From JAVBTR01 sp031556065 (GTDB lineage Bacteria > Bacillota > Clostridia > Christensenellales > Aristaeellaceae): a DNA stretch of 64,000 nucleotides. The position numbers and the translations under genes were made by a program. The notes under the pieces were generated by a model, which was not told where the DNA came from, did no database searches, and saw nothing but the letters and a program-made list of their open reading frames with translations. Below, in pieces: positions 23,710-33,146 of this stretch (the stretch's first letter is position 1; every line of letters starts with the position of its first letter). Location: assembly GCA_031556065.1 (NCBI GenBank), contig JAVBTR010000006.1, positions 55,949-119,948 on the forward strand. The letters run 5' to 3'.

Positions 23710-24660
23710 TTGCGTAAAGGGCTAAGTTTTCTTCTGGCTGTTTTGATCACCCTGTCCCTGGCCCTGCCGGCGCTTGGTGAAGTGGTGCAAGCACAAACAG
23801 ATTTGTATTCTGCTGAAGTGGATGAAAACGGCTTCCTATTGGAAGGAGAAGACATTTACGAAAACCCCGAGGAAGGGGTGTGGCATTATAACAGCCCTAC
23901 TCTCCGCATTGAAATTAGGCGGTATTACGACGAAAAGGACAACCTGACCTGGACAGAGGCGGAGATATTTACCAATGGGGACGTGTTCCGCATGGTTCCC
24001 AACGACCCGGACAATTGGATGAAATCCCAGAACTGGCCCGCGACCCTTTCCAAGGAGCAAGGGGTGGTGTTCTCTGTGAACAGCGATTACGCCCATACCC
24101 GGATCGCGCAAAAATCCATTGTGGGGATCATTGTAAGAGATGGGAAAATCTATTCTGATAGAACCAAGCGCAAAAACGCTTCCAACTTCCCCAATTTGGA
24201 TACATTAGCTCTATTCCCAGACGGGGATATGCAGGTATTCTATTCCGATGAGCACAAGGCCCAGGAGTATATCGATATGGGCGCCTCTGACGTTTTGGCC
24301 TTTGGCCCTTTTTTGATCCGGGATGGGGAACTAAACGAGGCGGGACTAAAAAAATACGGTTCCTCCAAAGCCCCTCGCACAGCTATCGGCATGGTAGAAA
24401 AGGGCCATTATTGGGCTATGATGCTGGAAGGCCGCCACAAAAAGAGCAAGGGCGCCGGTATTACCTTTTTAGCCAACAAGCTATATGAAAAAGGCTGTAC
24501 TGTGGCCATGAACCTGGATGGGGGACAGACGGCCACCATGGTGTTTATGGGCAAGCAGATCATTACCGTTGGGCAGACCACCGGCACCAACGTTTCTGCC
24601 AGAAAAACCGCCGAGGTTCTGGGAATTGGCTATTCACCTACTTTGATAAACCAGAAATAA
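23710..24660 (+). CDS. Secreted phosphodiester glycosidase family protein (NAGPA-like)
   Basis: A 316-residue exported protein. A signal peptide (about residues 1-22, ending ALGEV) precedes a domain related to the uncovering enzyme N-acetylglucosamine-1-phosphodiester alpha-N-acetylglucosaminidase. Family features are FSVNSDYAHTR, VLAFGPFLIRDGE, APRTAIGMVEKG and the late TVAMNLDGGQTATMVFMG. Bacterial members are often linked to cell-surface polymers and exopolysaccharide; the substrate here is unknown. The start is probably TTG at 23710, six bases after GAGAGGTG; the GTG at 23701 lies inside that site. It is monocistronic with a very strong promoter. Confidence 0.83.
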   Translation: MRKGLSFLLAVLITLSLALPALGEVVQAQTDLYSAEVDENGFLLEGEDIYENPEEGVWHYNSPTLRIEIRRYYDEKDNLTWTEAEIFTNGDVFRMVPNDPDNWMKSQNWPATLSKEQGVVFSVNSDYAHTRIAQKSIVGIIVRDGKIYSDRTKRKNASNFPNLDTLALFPDGDMQVFYSDEHKAQEYIDMGASDVLAFGPFLIRDGELNEAGLKKYGSSKAPRTAIGMVEKGHYWAMMLEGRHKKSKGAGITFLANKLYEKGCTVAMNLDGGQTATMVFMGKQIITVGQTTGTNVSARKTAEVLGIGYSPTLINQK

Positions 24661-24676
24661 GCCTTTAACTAAGGTA

Positions 24677-24705
24677 TTGCGCCAAAGCATGATTTGTGCT
24701 AAAAT
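24677..24705 (+). promoter_or_regulatory. Promoter of tig
   Basis: TTGCGC (24677-24682), 17 bases, TAAAAT (24700-24705). Transcription would start near 24712, which excludes the longer tig reading from 24696. Confidence 0.7.
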
Positions 24706-24755
24706 GTTTGGTAGCGTATTTTGAAATGCGCATTGATATCGGGAGGATGCTATTG

Positions 24756-26207
24756 ATGAACCATACCTATGAAAAGCTTTCGAGCAACAAGGCAAAACTG
24801 ACCATTACTGTTCCCGCCGAACAATTCGATGAAGCGACGCAAAAAGCGTATCTGAAGATGCGCGGCCGTGTGAACGTGCCTGGCTTCCGCAAAGGTAAGG
24901 CTCCCCGGAAACTGATCGAAAGCATGTATGGTGAAATGGTATTCTACGATGAAGCTTTCGAAATTATTTTTCCCGAAGCTTATGAACAGGCCGTGCTTGA
25001 AAGCAAAATCCAGCCCGTGGACCGTCCTTCGGTAGATATCGAAGAGATCGGTGCCGGAAAAGAATTGAAGTTCACGGTGGAAGTGTTTGTGCGGCCCGAC
25101 GTGGAACTGGGCGAATACAAAAACCTCACCGTAACCCATAAAGACATGGAAGTCACCCAAGAGCAGGTGCAAAACCACATTAAGCAGGAACAGGAAAAGC
25201 TTTCCCGTGTGGTGGATGTAACTGATCGGGCTATTTTAAACGGCGATATCGTTGATCTGGATTATTCCGGCAGCGTAGACGGGGTGAAATTTGAAGGCGG
25301 CACGGCTACTGGGCAAAGCCTGACCATCGGATCCAACTCCTTCATTCCCGGTTTTGAAGAACAGATGGTGGGCGTCGCTTTAGACGAAGAAAAAGACCTG
25401 AACGTGAAGTTCCCTGAAGAATACCATGCGGCTGAGCTGGCTGGCAAGGACGCGGTGTTCCATGTGAAGGTTAATGGCATTCAGGTAAAAGAACTGCCCG
25501 AGCTGGATGATGATTTCGCCCAGGACGTAAGCGATTTCAACACCTTTGCCGATTATGAATTCTCTGTTCGCGAGCAATTGGCTCAGACCGCCCAAAAGAA
25601 CAGCGAAGTGATGATCGAAAACGCGCTGGTGGAAAAAGCCGTCGAAAACGCCACGGTGGAAATTCCCGAGGCCATGATCGAAGAACAGGTGGATTATATT
25701 CTTCGTGATATGCAAATGCGCATGGCTTACCAGGGCCTTAAGATGGAGGACTATCTTAAGTACACCGGCCAGACCATCGAGCAGATGCGGGATATGTACA
25801 AGGCTGAAGCAGAAGGCCGCGTAAAAACAGAGCTGGTTCTGGAAGCCATCCGCGATAAGGAAGAAGTTGTGCCTACGGAAGAAGACATTGCCGTTCAACT
25901 CAAAGAACAGGCACAGCGCAGCGGGATGGAGCTGGAAAAGTTTGAAGAATCCTTAACTGATAAGCAAAAGGAATACCTTAAGGACAGCGCCGCTATCCAA
26001 AAGGTAATCGATCTGCTGAAGGCCAGCTGCAACGTGGTTGAGCCCGAAGAAGAAAAAGACGACAACGAAGAAAAGCCTTTAAAGAAAAAGGCGGCTCCCA
26101 AGGCAAAAAAGGAAACGGGTGAAGAACCCACCGAAGAAAAAAAAGCCGCTTCCGCCAAAAAGCCCCGGAAGACCACCAAGAAGGCTGACGAAACAGTAGA
26201 AGCTTAA
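24756..26207 (+). CDS. tig: Trigger factor with long charged tail
   Basis: A 483-residue ribosome-bound chaperone and peptidyl-prolyl isomerase. The ribosome-binding loop GFRKGKAPRKLIE lies near residue 45, an FKBP-like domain follows at about 150-235 (GDIVDLDYSG), and a helical chaperone domain extends to about 425. The final 55-60 residues are almost only Lys, Glu, Ala, Pro and Thr, and exceed the normal C-terminus. The ATG at 24756 has GGGAGG nine bases upstream. It heads the tig-clpP-clpX-lonB-lonA-engB block, an order also known in Bacillus apart from clpP. A long-loop hairpin separates it from clpP. Confidence 0.95.
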   Translation: MNHTYEKLSSNKAKLTITVPAEQFDEATQKAYLKMRGRVNVPGFRKGKAPRKLIESMYGEMVFYDEAFEIIFPEAYEQAVLESKIQPVDRPSVDIEEIGAGKELKFTVEVFVRPDVELGEYKNLTVTHKDMEVTQEQVQNHIKQEQEKLSRVVDVTDRAILNGDIVDLDYSGSVDGVKFEGGTATGQSLTIGSNSFIPGFEEQMVGVALDEEKDLNVKFPEEYHAAELAGKDAVFHVKVNGIQVKELPELDDDFAQDVSDFNTFADYEFSVREQLAQTAQKNSEVMIENALVEKAVENATVEIPEAMIEEQVDYILRDMQMRMAYQGLKMEDYLKYTGQTIEQMRDMYKAEAEGRVKTELVLEAIRDKEEVVPTEEDIAVQLKEQAQRSGMELEKFEESLTDKQKEYLKDSAAIQKVIDLLKASCNVVEPEEEKDDNEEKPLKKKAAPKAKKETGEEPTEEKKAASAKKPRKTTKKADETVEA

Positions 26208-26216
26208 TAGTAAAAT

Positions 26217-26298
26217 GGGATGCGGCGATTTCATTTATGGTTCGGGCATAATTTTGCCTGGCAAATCATAAGATAGTGAGGCGCCGCATCCCGCTTTT
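26217..26298 (+). terminator. Long-loop terminator between tig and clpP
   Basis: GGGATGCGGCG (26217-26227) pairs perfectly with CGCCGCATCCC (26282-26292) across a 54-base loop and is followed by a T-run (26294-26298). No other clpP promoter is evident, so read-through is likely important. Confidence 0.7.
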
Positions 26299-26327
26299 TA
26301 AGCAAAAAAAGAGAGGATGAATAAAAA

Positions 26328-26915
26328 ATGACTTTAGTCCCAATGGTTATTGAACAAACCAATCGCGGTGAACGTTCCTACGATATTTACTCTCGCCTTT
26401 TAAAAGACAGGATCGTATTCCTAAGCGGCCAGGTTCACGATGAAATGGCTAACTTGATCGTTGCTCAGCTATTGTTTCTTGAAATGGAAAACCCGGATCA
26501 AGATATTTCTTTGTACATCAACAGCCCCGGCGGGTCTATTACAGCAGGTATGGCCATATTCGATACCATGCAGTACATTAAACCCCAGGTGCGCACGGTG
26601 TGTGTGGGCATGGCCGCCTCCATGGGTGCGTTCTTGCTTATGGCGGGGGAAAAGGGCAAGCGTTTGGCTCTGCCCAACAGTGAAGTGATGATCCACCAGC
26701 CCTTGGGTGGCGCCGAAGGACAAGCAACCGATGTGGCGATCCGGGCGGAATGGCTGCTTAAAACCAAGAAAAAGATGAACGGACTGATGTCGGAACTAAC
26801 CGGCCAGCCTCTTGAAAAAATTGAACGGGATGTGGAACGGGATTATTTCATGAGCGCCAAGGAAGCGCTGGATTACGGCATTATCGACGAGATATACAAC
26901 CCCCGCAGCAAGTAA
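26328..26915 (+). CDS. clpP: ATP-dependent Clp protease proteolytic subunit
   Basis: A 195-residue serine peptidase that forms a tetradecameric barrel and degrades proteins fed by Clp ATPases. The catalytic triad is S98 (GMAASMGAF), H123 (MIHQPLGG) and D172. The N-terminal axial loop, YINSPGGSITAG and the handle helix are normal. The start has GAGAGGATG upstream. clpX follows after 20 bases, so protease and unfoldase are made together. No CtsR or CIRCE sites are visible upstream. Confidence 0.98.
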   Translation: MTLVPMVIEQTNRGERSYDIYSRLLKDRIVFLSGQVHDEMANLIVAQLLFLEMENPDQDISLYINSPGGSITAGMAIFDTMQYIKPQVRTVCVGMAASMGAFLLMAGEKGKRLALPNSEVMIHQPLGGAEGQATDVAIRAEWLLKTKKKMNGLMSELTGQPLEKIERDVERDYFMSAKEALDYGIIDEIYNPRSK

Positions 26916-26935
26916 AAAATTAACGAGGTAACGAA

Positions 26936-28246
26936 ATGGCTAACAACGAATTGCCCCCGCGCAATACTGTAAAAACCCAGCGCTGCAGCTTTTGCGGAAA
27001 GACCCATGAGCAGGTAAGGCGGATGGTCGTGGGCCCTAATGTGAATATTTGCAATGAGTGCATTCTTTTGTGCCAGGAGATTATTACAGACGATATGGAT
27101 TTGCCCATGGACGCGGAGCTGCGAGATGTGCCCAAGCCCATGGAAATGAAAGCGATCCTGGATCAGTATGTGGTAGGCCAGGAGGAAGCGAAAAAAGCGC
27201 TGGCCGTGGCAGTTTACAACCACTATAAGCGCATTAACGTGCCTCAGAAAAAGGGCGAGGTGGAGCTGCAAAAATCCAACATTCTGTTGGTGGGCCCTAC
27301 GGGCTGTGGCAAAACCTATCTGGCTCAGACCTTGGCCAAGGTGCTGAATGTCCCCTTTGCTATTGCCGATGCTACCAGCTTAACGGAAGCCGGTTATGTA
27401 GGCGAGGACGTGGAAAACATTCTGCTTCGGCTGATCCAATCTGCCGATGGGGACATTAAGGCGGCCCAGCGGGGTATTATCTATATCGACGAAATTGATA
27501 AGATCGCCAGAAAAAGCGAAAACCCCTCTATTACAAGGGATGTCAGCGGCGAAGGGGTGCAGCAGGCACTGCTTAAAATTCTGGAAGGCACGGTTGCCAG
27601 CGTTCCGCCCCAGGGTGGCCGCAAACATCCCCATCAGGAATTTTTGCAGATCGATACCACTAATATCATGTTTATTTGTGGCGGCGCCTTCGATGGCATT
27701 GCGCCTATTATCGAAAGCCGTATTGGCAGAAAAACCTTGGGCTTTGGTTCAGAGCTGCAATCCGCTTCCAATATTGAACTGACAAAGGTGCTAAAAGAGC
27801 TGCGTTCGGAAGACCTGATGAAATTTGGCTTGATCCCCGAATTTGTGGGCCGCTTGCCCATTGTGGTAACCCTGGATCAATTGGATGAAGAAGCCCTTGT
27901 AGACATTCTTACAAAGCCCCGCAATTCTCTTTGCAAGCAGTATGAAAAGCTGTTTGAACTGGATGGGGTGGAGCTGGCATTTGAACAAAGCGCCCTTTTG
28001 GAAATTGCCAAGCTGGCTATTTCGAAAAAGGCAGGCGCCCGGGGCCTTCGCGCCATTATTGAAGGGGCCATGCTGGATACCATGTACGAACTGCCTTCCA
28101 GAGACGATGTGCAAAAGTGCATCCTTACCAAGGCCTCTATCGTAGGCGAAGGCAAGCCGGAGCTTGTGTTAGGGGAAGCCAAGCGCAAACGAAGGGCCTC
28201 CTCCCCAAAGATGACAAAGCCTGAAGCGGAACCCAACGTATCCTAA
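26936..28246 (+). CDS. clpX: Clp protease ATP-binding subunit ClpX
   Basis: A 436-residue AAA+ unfoldase that delivers substrates to ClpP. An N-terminal zinc-binding domain uses C17, C20, C39 and C42. Walker A GPTGCGKT is at 120-127, Walker B reads IIYIDEIDKI, the pore loop motif GYVGED follows, and the ClpP-contact region is present after the sensor motifs. The C-terminal 25 residues are basic and variable. The stop codon is followed within 20 bases by a terminator whose 3' arm is also the ribosome binding site of lonB. Confidence 0.98.
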   Translation: MANNELPPRNTVKTQRCSFCGKTHEQVRRMVVGPNVNICNECILLCQEIITDDMDLPMDAELRDVPKPMEMKAILDQYVVGQEEAKKALAVAVYNHYKRINVPQKKGEVELQKSNILLVGPTGCGKTYLAQTLAKVLNVPFAIADATSLTEAGYVGEDVENILLRLIQSADGDIKAAQRGIIYIDEIDKIARKSENPSITRDVSGEGVQQALLKILEGTVASVPPQGGRKHPHQEFLQIDTTNIMFICGGAFDGIAPIIESRIGRKTLGFGSELQSASNIELTKVLKELRSEDLMKFGLIPEFVGRLPIVVTLDQLDEEALVDILTKPRNSLCKQYEKLFELDGVELAFEQSALLEIAKLAISKKAGARGLRAIIEGAMLDTMYELPSRDDVQKCILTKASIVGEGKPELVLGEAKRKRRASSPKMTKPEAEPNVS

Positions 28247-28263
28247 AACTGGCACACATGAAA

Positions 28264-28322
28264 CTCCTCCCAAATCGCATTCTATCAGTGAGATGTTTGG
28301 CGATTGAGGGAGGGGTTTTTTT
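28264..28322 (+). terminator. Terminator after clpX that contains the lonB ribosome binding site
   Basis: CCTCCC-A-AATCGC (28266-28278) pairs with GCGATT-GA-GGGAGG (28300-28313). A run of seven T (28316-28322) follows. The GGGAGGGG in the 3' arm is also the lonB binding site, and the T-run enters the lonB TTG start codon at 28321. Confidence 0.8.
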
Positions 28323-30030
28323 GATTAATTTTGTTCTACTGGGGATACAGCTATTGGTGTCGGTGATTGTGGGGGTCTTTTTTTATAAGCAATTGAAGCA
28401 AATGAATAAAGCCCAGCCCACCCTGCGGCGGGAAAGCAACCGGGAATATGAAAGCTTAAACAAGTTGCGCAACATTCATTTGTCGGAGCCTTTGAGCGAA
28501 AGGGTCCGGCCCGCGGCGTTCTCAGATATTATAGGCCAGGAGGATGGGATTAAATCCCTGAAGGCCATATTGTGTGGCGCCAACCCTCAGCATGTGTTGA
28601 TCTATGGACCTCCGGGCATTGGAAAAACCTGCGCCGCCCGGTTGGTATTGGAAGCAGCAAAGAAAAGCAAGGGCACGCCGTTTTTATCCAGCGCTAACTT
28701 TATTGAAATGGATGCCACCTGTGTCAGGTTCGATGAACGGGCTATTGCCGATCCGCTGATCGGCTCAGTGCACGACCCAATCTACCAGGGCGCGGGGCCC
28801 TTGGGGGTTCAGGGAGTACCACAGCCCAAGGCCGGAGCGGTGACAAAGGCCCATGGGGGCGTGCTGTTTCTGGACGAAATAGGGGAATTGCACCCCATTC
28901 AAATGAACAAACTTTTAAAGGTGCTGGAGGACCGGAAGGTCATGTTTGAATCCGCCTATTATAACGCGGACGATTCTAGCATTCCAAGGCATATCCACGA
29001 TATTTTCAAAAAAGGTATGCCGGCGGATTTTCGCCTGGTAGGGGCCACAACCAGAAGCCCTAATGAAATATCCCCGGCATTGCGTTCCCGGTGCATGGAA
29101 ATTTATTTTAGGGCGCTGGAACCGGAGGAAATCGCTACCATCGCCCAAAACGCGGCGGAACGGGCGGGGTACCGCATGAACAAGAAGGATGCCACCATGG
29201 TGGGCCAATATGCCGCCTGCGGCCGGGACGCAGTGAACATTGTGCAGATGTGCGCGGGCCTTGCTCAGATGGAGGAACGTAAAGAAATCCTTAAAAGCGA
29301 TGTGGAATGGGTGGTTCAATCGGGGCATTATCAAAAGCGCCCCGATCAGAACGTGGTAAAGGAAAACCGGGTGGGTGCCATTCACGGCCTGGCAGTGTTT
29401 GGCAACAACCAGGGGGCTGTGATGGAGATTGAGGCTCTGGCAAGTGTGGGCACAGGCCGGGTAACCGTAACAGGCATTGTGGAAGAAGAGGAAATGGGCC
29501 AGGAAGGCCATCGTATGCGCCGCAAATCTACTGCCAAGGCATCCTGCGAAAATGTGATGACGGTTTTACAGAACATGGGTTATTGGGACAAGGACACGGA
29601 TGTGCACATTAATTTCCCCGGAGGCACCCCGGTAGACGGTCCTTCCGCTGGGGTAGCCATGGCCATTGTGGCCTTGTCTGCCATTACTGGTTGCGCTATC
29701 GATGGCAACATGGCTGTAACAGGGGAAATCTCAGTGCTTGGTCAGGTGAAGCCTGTAGGCGGTGTGCCCGACAAGGTGGATGCGGCTAAAAAAGCAGGGC
29801 TCAAGACGGTACTGGTGCCAAGAGAGAATTATTTGGAGCAGTTTGAAGCCGCAGGCATTAAGGTAATTCCTATCGATACCATTTCCGAGGCGGTAAAGTA
29901 TTTGCTTATGCCCGGGGAGGAACAGGCTTTGCCGGACAGGCAAATTGCTACAGCGGTTAACGCAGAACCTGCGGCAGCCATGGGCCGCGAAAAACCGGGC
30001 ACGGCTTACCGGGCAGAGCTTGCAAAGTAA
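28321..30030 (+). CDS. lonB: ATP-dependent protease LonB, membrane anchored
   Basis: A 569-residue AAA+ serine protease of the Bacillus LonB type. One N-terminal membrane segment (residues 2-22) is followed by RNIHLSEPLSERVRP, Walker A GPPGIGKT, Walker B VLFLDEIGEL and a C-terminal protease domain with catalytic Ser in DGPSAGVAM and the following Lys. Alignment by eye to B. subtilis LonB supports the TTG at 28321, five bases after GGGAGGGG, rather than an ATG at 28258 lying in the terminator. In Bacillus lonB is expressed in the forespore; here expression depends on passing or opening the hairpin that holds its ribosome binding site. Confidence 0.92.
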   Translation: MINFVLLGIQLLVSVIVGVFFYKQLKQMNKAQPTLRRESNREYESLNKLRNIHLSEPLSERVRPAAFSDIIGQEDGIKSLKAILCGANPQHVLIYGPPGIGKTCAARLVLEAAKKSKGTPFLSSANFIEMDATCVRFDERAIADPLIGSVHDPIYQGAGPLGVQGVPQPKAGAVTKAHGGVLFLDEIGELHPIQMNKLLKVLEDRKVMFESAYYNADDSSIPRHIHDIFKKGMPADFRLVGATTRSPNEISPALRSRCMEIYFRALEPEEIATIAQNAAERAGYRMNKKDATMVGQYAACGRDAVNIVQMCAGLAQMEERKEILKSDVEWVVQSGHYQKRPDQNVVKENRVGAIHGLAVFGNNQGAVMEIEALASVGTGRVTVTGIVEEEEMGQEGHRMRRKSTAKASCENVMTVLQNMGYWDKDTDVHINFPGGTPVDGPSAGVAMAIVALSAITGCAIDGNMAVTGEISVLGQVKPVGGVPDKVDAAKKAGLKTVLVPRENYLEQFEAAGIKVIPIDTISEAVKYLLMPGEEQALPDRQIATAVNAEPAAAMGREKPGTAYRAELAK

Positions 30031-30047
30031 AATGAAAGTGGTATAAT
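30020..30047 (+). promoter_or_regulatory. Promoter of lonA
   Basis: TTGCAA (30020-30025), 16 bases, TATAAT (30042-30047), overlapping the lonB stop codon. It would let lonA and engB be transcribed without lonB. Confidence 0.75.
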
Positions 30048-30091
30048 GTAAAGTTGATATGATTATGCCCTTTAGCGGTTAGGAGGCCCAA

Positions 30092-32470
30092 ATGCCGGTT
30101 AAGAAGAGGAACCCTTTACGTACTTTGCCCGTTTTGCCCTTGCGGGGGCTAATGGTTTTTCCACACATGGTGCTGCACTTTGATGTAGGCCGACAAAAGA
30201 GCGTGGCGGCCCTGGAGCAGGCCATGATGGCCGAGCAGGATATCTATCTTGTGGCTCAGATGGACGCGGAAATAGACGATCCCATGCTGGAGGATTTATG
30301 TCCTGTAGGCACCATTGCCCATATTAAGCAGGTATTAAACCTGCCCGGGGACAGCATCCGTGTTTTGGTGGAAGGCGTGGAACGGGCGGCTATCAGCCAT
30401 ATTATCGATGAAGAACCTTATATGCAGGCTACCATTCGGGTCTTAAAGGACTTAAGCGATATGGAATCCATTGAAATGCAGGCCTTGGCCCGGACCACCA
30501 AGCAGTATTTCGAAGAATACGCCAAGGCCAGCCGCCGCATTTCCCCGGAAACCCAAAGCTCCGTGGTGGATGTGGAGCGGCCCGATCAGTTGGCGGATAT
30601 TATCGCTGCCAATGTGCTGACCCATTTGGAAGACAGGCAGCAGATTTTACAGGAGATTTCCGTTCAGGGCAGGCTTGAAAGCCTGTGCGCTATTCTGGCC
30701 CGGGAAACGGAGCTGGCGGCTGTTGAAAAGCAGGTTCAGGCGAGAGTAAAAAAGCAGATCGAGAAAAACCAAAAAGATTATTACTTGCGGGAGCAAATTA
30801 AGGCCATCCAGACGGAGCTGGGGGAAAAGGAAGCCACCGATGTGGAAGACCTGCGTCAGCGCCTTGAAAAAGCGCCCCTTAACGAGGAAGCCCGGCAAAA
30901 AGCTATGCGGGAGTTGGACCGTCTTAGCCACATGGCACCGGGCACTCCGGAAATCGGCATTTCACGCACCTACGTGGAATGGATTTTAGATTTGCCATGG
31001 GGGGTGAATACCCCAGATAATCTAGATTTAAAGCGGGCCCGCCGCACCTTGAACGAAAACCATTATGGCCTAGAAAAGGTGAAGGAGCGGATCGTGGAAT
31101 ACTTGGCTGTGTGCCGGATGAAGCAGAACATGAAAGGCCCGATCCTTTGCTTTGTAGGCCCTCCCGGGGTGGGTAAAACATCCATCGTTCGTTCTATCGC
31201 CAAAGCGGTAGGCCGGAAGTTTGTACAGATGTCCCTGGGCGGCGTTCGGGATGAAGCGGAGATTCGCGGCCACAGGCGTACTTATGTAGGGGCTATTCCC
31301 GGACGGATCATCGCGGGGATGAAGCAGGCGGGCACCATGAACCCGGTGTTTCTGTTTGATGAGATCGATAAAATGAGCCACGATTTCAGAGGTGATCCTG
31401 CCAGCGCCATGCTGGAGGTATTGGACGGGGAGCAGAATTTCGCCTTCCGAGATCATTACATGGAATTGCCCTTCGATCTTTCCAATGTGATGTTTATTAC
31501 CACGGCCAACACGGTGGAAAGCATACCTGCGCCGCTGCTGGATCGGATGGAGATTATCGAAGTGCCCAGCTATACGGAAGAAGAAAAGCTGCAAATCGCG
31601 AAAAAGCATCTTTTACCCAAGCAGATTGCAGCCCATGGTTTAAATGACAAAGCTGTTAAAGTAGCTGATAAGGTTTTGCGCCAGGCCATTGAAGGCTATA
31701 CGAGGGAAGCAGGGGTCCGCACCCTTGAAAGAACCCTTGGCAAGGTGGTGCGAAAGGCAACTGTGCAAATTCTGGATAACAATGAAGCCACTGTTGATGT
31801 AACCCAGGAGGTGCTTCAAGCATATCTGGGCGCGCCCAAGTATTTAAGGGATATGCCGGAAAAGGCCGCCACAGTTGGGGTGGTAAACGGCCTGGCGTAT
31901 ACAACAGTGGGCGGGGAAACCCTGGCGGTGGAATGCGCCATTATGCCCGGCACGGGCCAATTGTCTTTAACAGGCCAGTTGGGCGATGTAATGAAGGAAA
32001 GCGCCAAAGCGGCTTTCAGCTGGGTTAGGGCCCATGCCCAGGCGCTGGGGTTAAGCGACGATTTTCACAAGACCTGCGATATTCATATTCATGTGCCTGA
32101 AGGGGCAGTACCCAAGGATGGTCCTTCCGCAGGCGTAACCATGACCACTGCGCTGGTATCGGCGCTGACAGGCATCCCGGTAAAGCAGGATGTGGCCATG
32201 ACGGGAGAAATTACTTTAAGAGGACGGGTGCTGCCCATTGGGGGCCTTAAGGAAAAGACATTGGCTGCCTACCGGGCGGGAATTCGCACACTTTTGATTC
32301 CCAAAGACAATTTGAAGGACTTAGAAGAAATTCCGCCCCATGTGTTAAGCCGCTTCCAGGTGGTGACAGCTGTCACCCTGGACGATGTACTCAAGACCGC
32401 CCTTGTGACCCTGCCTGCCATGTATCAGCCTGGGGTTAAAAAGACCATGGAGGTACGGGATGGAAATTAA
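30092..32470 (+). CDS. lon: ATP-dependent protease Lon (LonA)
   Basis: A 792-residue cytosolic AAA+ protease for misfolded and regulatory proteins. An N-terminal substrate-binding domain (about 1-200) and coiled coil lead to Walker A GPPGVGKTS (about 353), Walker B VFLFDEIDKM, and the protease domain with catalytic Ser in KDGPSAGVTM and Lys in the following GGLKEKTLAA. Length is typical. AGGAGG precedes the ATG. It has its own promoter at the end of lonB and overlaps engB by 11 bases, as in Bacillus. Confidence 0.97.
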   Translation: MPVKKRNPLRTLPVLPLRGLMVFPHMVLHFDVGRQKSVAALEQAMMAEQDIYLVAQMDAEIDDPMLEDLCPVGTIAHIKQVLNLPGDSIRVLVEGVERAAISHIIDEEPYMQATIRVLKDLSDMESIEMQALARTTKQYFEEYAKASRRISPETQSSVVDVERPDQLADIIAANVLTHLEDRQQILQEISVQGRLESLCAILARETELAAVEKQVQARVKKQIEKNQKDYYLREQIKAIQTELGEKEATDVEDLRQRLEKAPLNEEARQKAMRELDRLSHMAPGTPEIGISRTYVEWILDLPWGVNTPDNLDLKRARRTLNENHYGLEKVKERIVEYLAVCRMKQNMKGPILCFVGPPGVGKTSIVRSIAKAVGRKFVQMSLGGVRDEAEIRGHRRTYVGAIPGRIIAGMKQAGTMNPVFLFDEIDKMSHDFRGDPASAMLEVLDGEQNFAFRDHYMELPFDLSNVMFITTANTVESIPAPLLDRMEIIEVPSYTEEEKLQIAKKHLLPKQIAAHGLNDKAVKVADKVLRQAIEGYTREAGVRTLERTLGKVVRKATVQILDNNEATVDVTQEVLQAYLGAPKYLRDMPEKAATVGVVNGLAYTTVGGETLAVECAIMPGTGQLSLTGQLGDVMKESAKAAFSWVRAHAQALGLSDDFHKTCDIHIHVPEGAVPKDGPSAGVTMTTALVSALTGIPVKQDVAMTGEITLRGRVLPIGGLKEKTLAAYRAGIRTLLIPKDNLKDLEEIPPHVLSRFQVVTAVTLDDVLKTALVTLPAMYQPGVKKTMEVRDGN

Positions 32471-33074
32471 AAAGGCGGAATTTATTACCAGCATGGCCCA
32501 ATATGGGGATTTTGAAGGCAAAGGCCTTGTACAGGTAGCGGTGGCAGGGAAAAGCAATGTGGGCAAATCCAGCCTGATTAACAAGCTTACCAGGCGCAAC
32601 AAACTGGCCAAGACCAGTTCTACGCCGGGGAAGACCAAGCTGATCAATGTGTTTTTGCTTAACGAGGCTTTTCATTTGGTGGATTTGCCCGGCTACGGCT
32701 TTGCCAAGGTAGATAAGCAAGAAAAGCTTCGTTGGGGTAAAATGATGCAGGATTATTTCGCTAAAGCTGAGGAGCTGTGCCATGTGCTTCATCTGGTAGA
32801 TATCCGCCACGAACCTACCGAGGACGATATGGTGATGAACAGCTTCCTTCGGCAAATGGAAATCCCTTTTACTGTGATCGCCACCAAGGCGGATAAGATT
32901 TCCCGGGGGGCCAGAATGAAGCATTTGGCACCCATCTGTCGGGCGTTGTATGTGCAGCCATGGGAAATTATTTCCTTTTCTTCTGAGGATGGCACCGGCC
33001 GGGATGAACTTTTAAACCTGATTGGCCAGGTGACAGGGCAAGAGCAGGCCGGGGTTGACGCACCCATCGTTTAA
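32460..33074 (+). CDS. engB: Ribosome biogenesis GTP-binding protein EngB/YsxC
   Basis: A 204-residue TrmE-Era type GTPase required for 50S subunit assembly. G1 AGKSNVGKSSLINKL, G3 DLPGYGFAK and G4 TKADK are present in normal order. Its ribosome binding site (GGAGGT) lies in the last codons of lon. Gene order lonB-lonA-ysxC is shared with Bacillus. A hairpin with T-run begins eight bases after its stop codon. Confidence 0.95.
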   Translation: MEIKKAEFITSMAQYGDFEGKGLVQVAVAGKSNVGKSSLINKLTRRNKLAKTSSTPGKTKLINVFLLNEAFHLVDLPGYGFAKVDKQEKLRWGKMMQDYFAKAEELCHVLHLVDIRHEPTEDDMVMNSFLRQMEIPFTVIATKADKISRGARMKHLAPICRALYVQPWEIISFSSEDGTGRDELLNLIGQVTGQEQAGVDAPIV

Positions 33075-33081
33075 CACTTTT

Positions 33082-33146
33082 ATCCTCCCGTACACATAGA
33101 ATGTGTTAGCTTCTTCTTTTGAATGGAGCAGATGGGAGGATTTTTT
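33082..33146 (+). terminator. Terminator after engB that contains the next ribosome binding site
   Basis: ATCCTCCC (33082-33089) pairs with GGGAGGAT (33134-33141), followed by six T (33141-33146). The loop carries a nested ACACA/TGTGT hairpin (33092-33106). GGGAGG is also the only binding site for the ATG at 33147. Confidence 0.7.
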
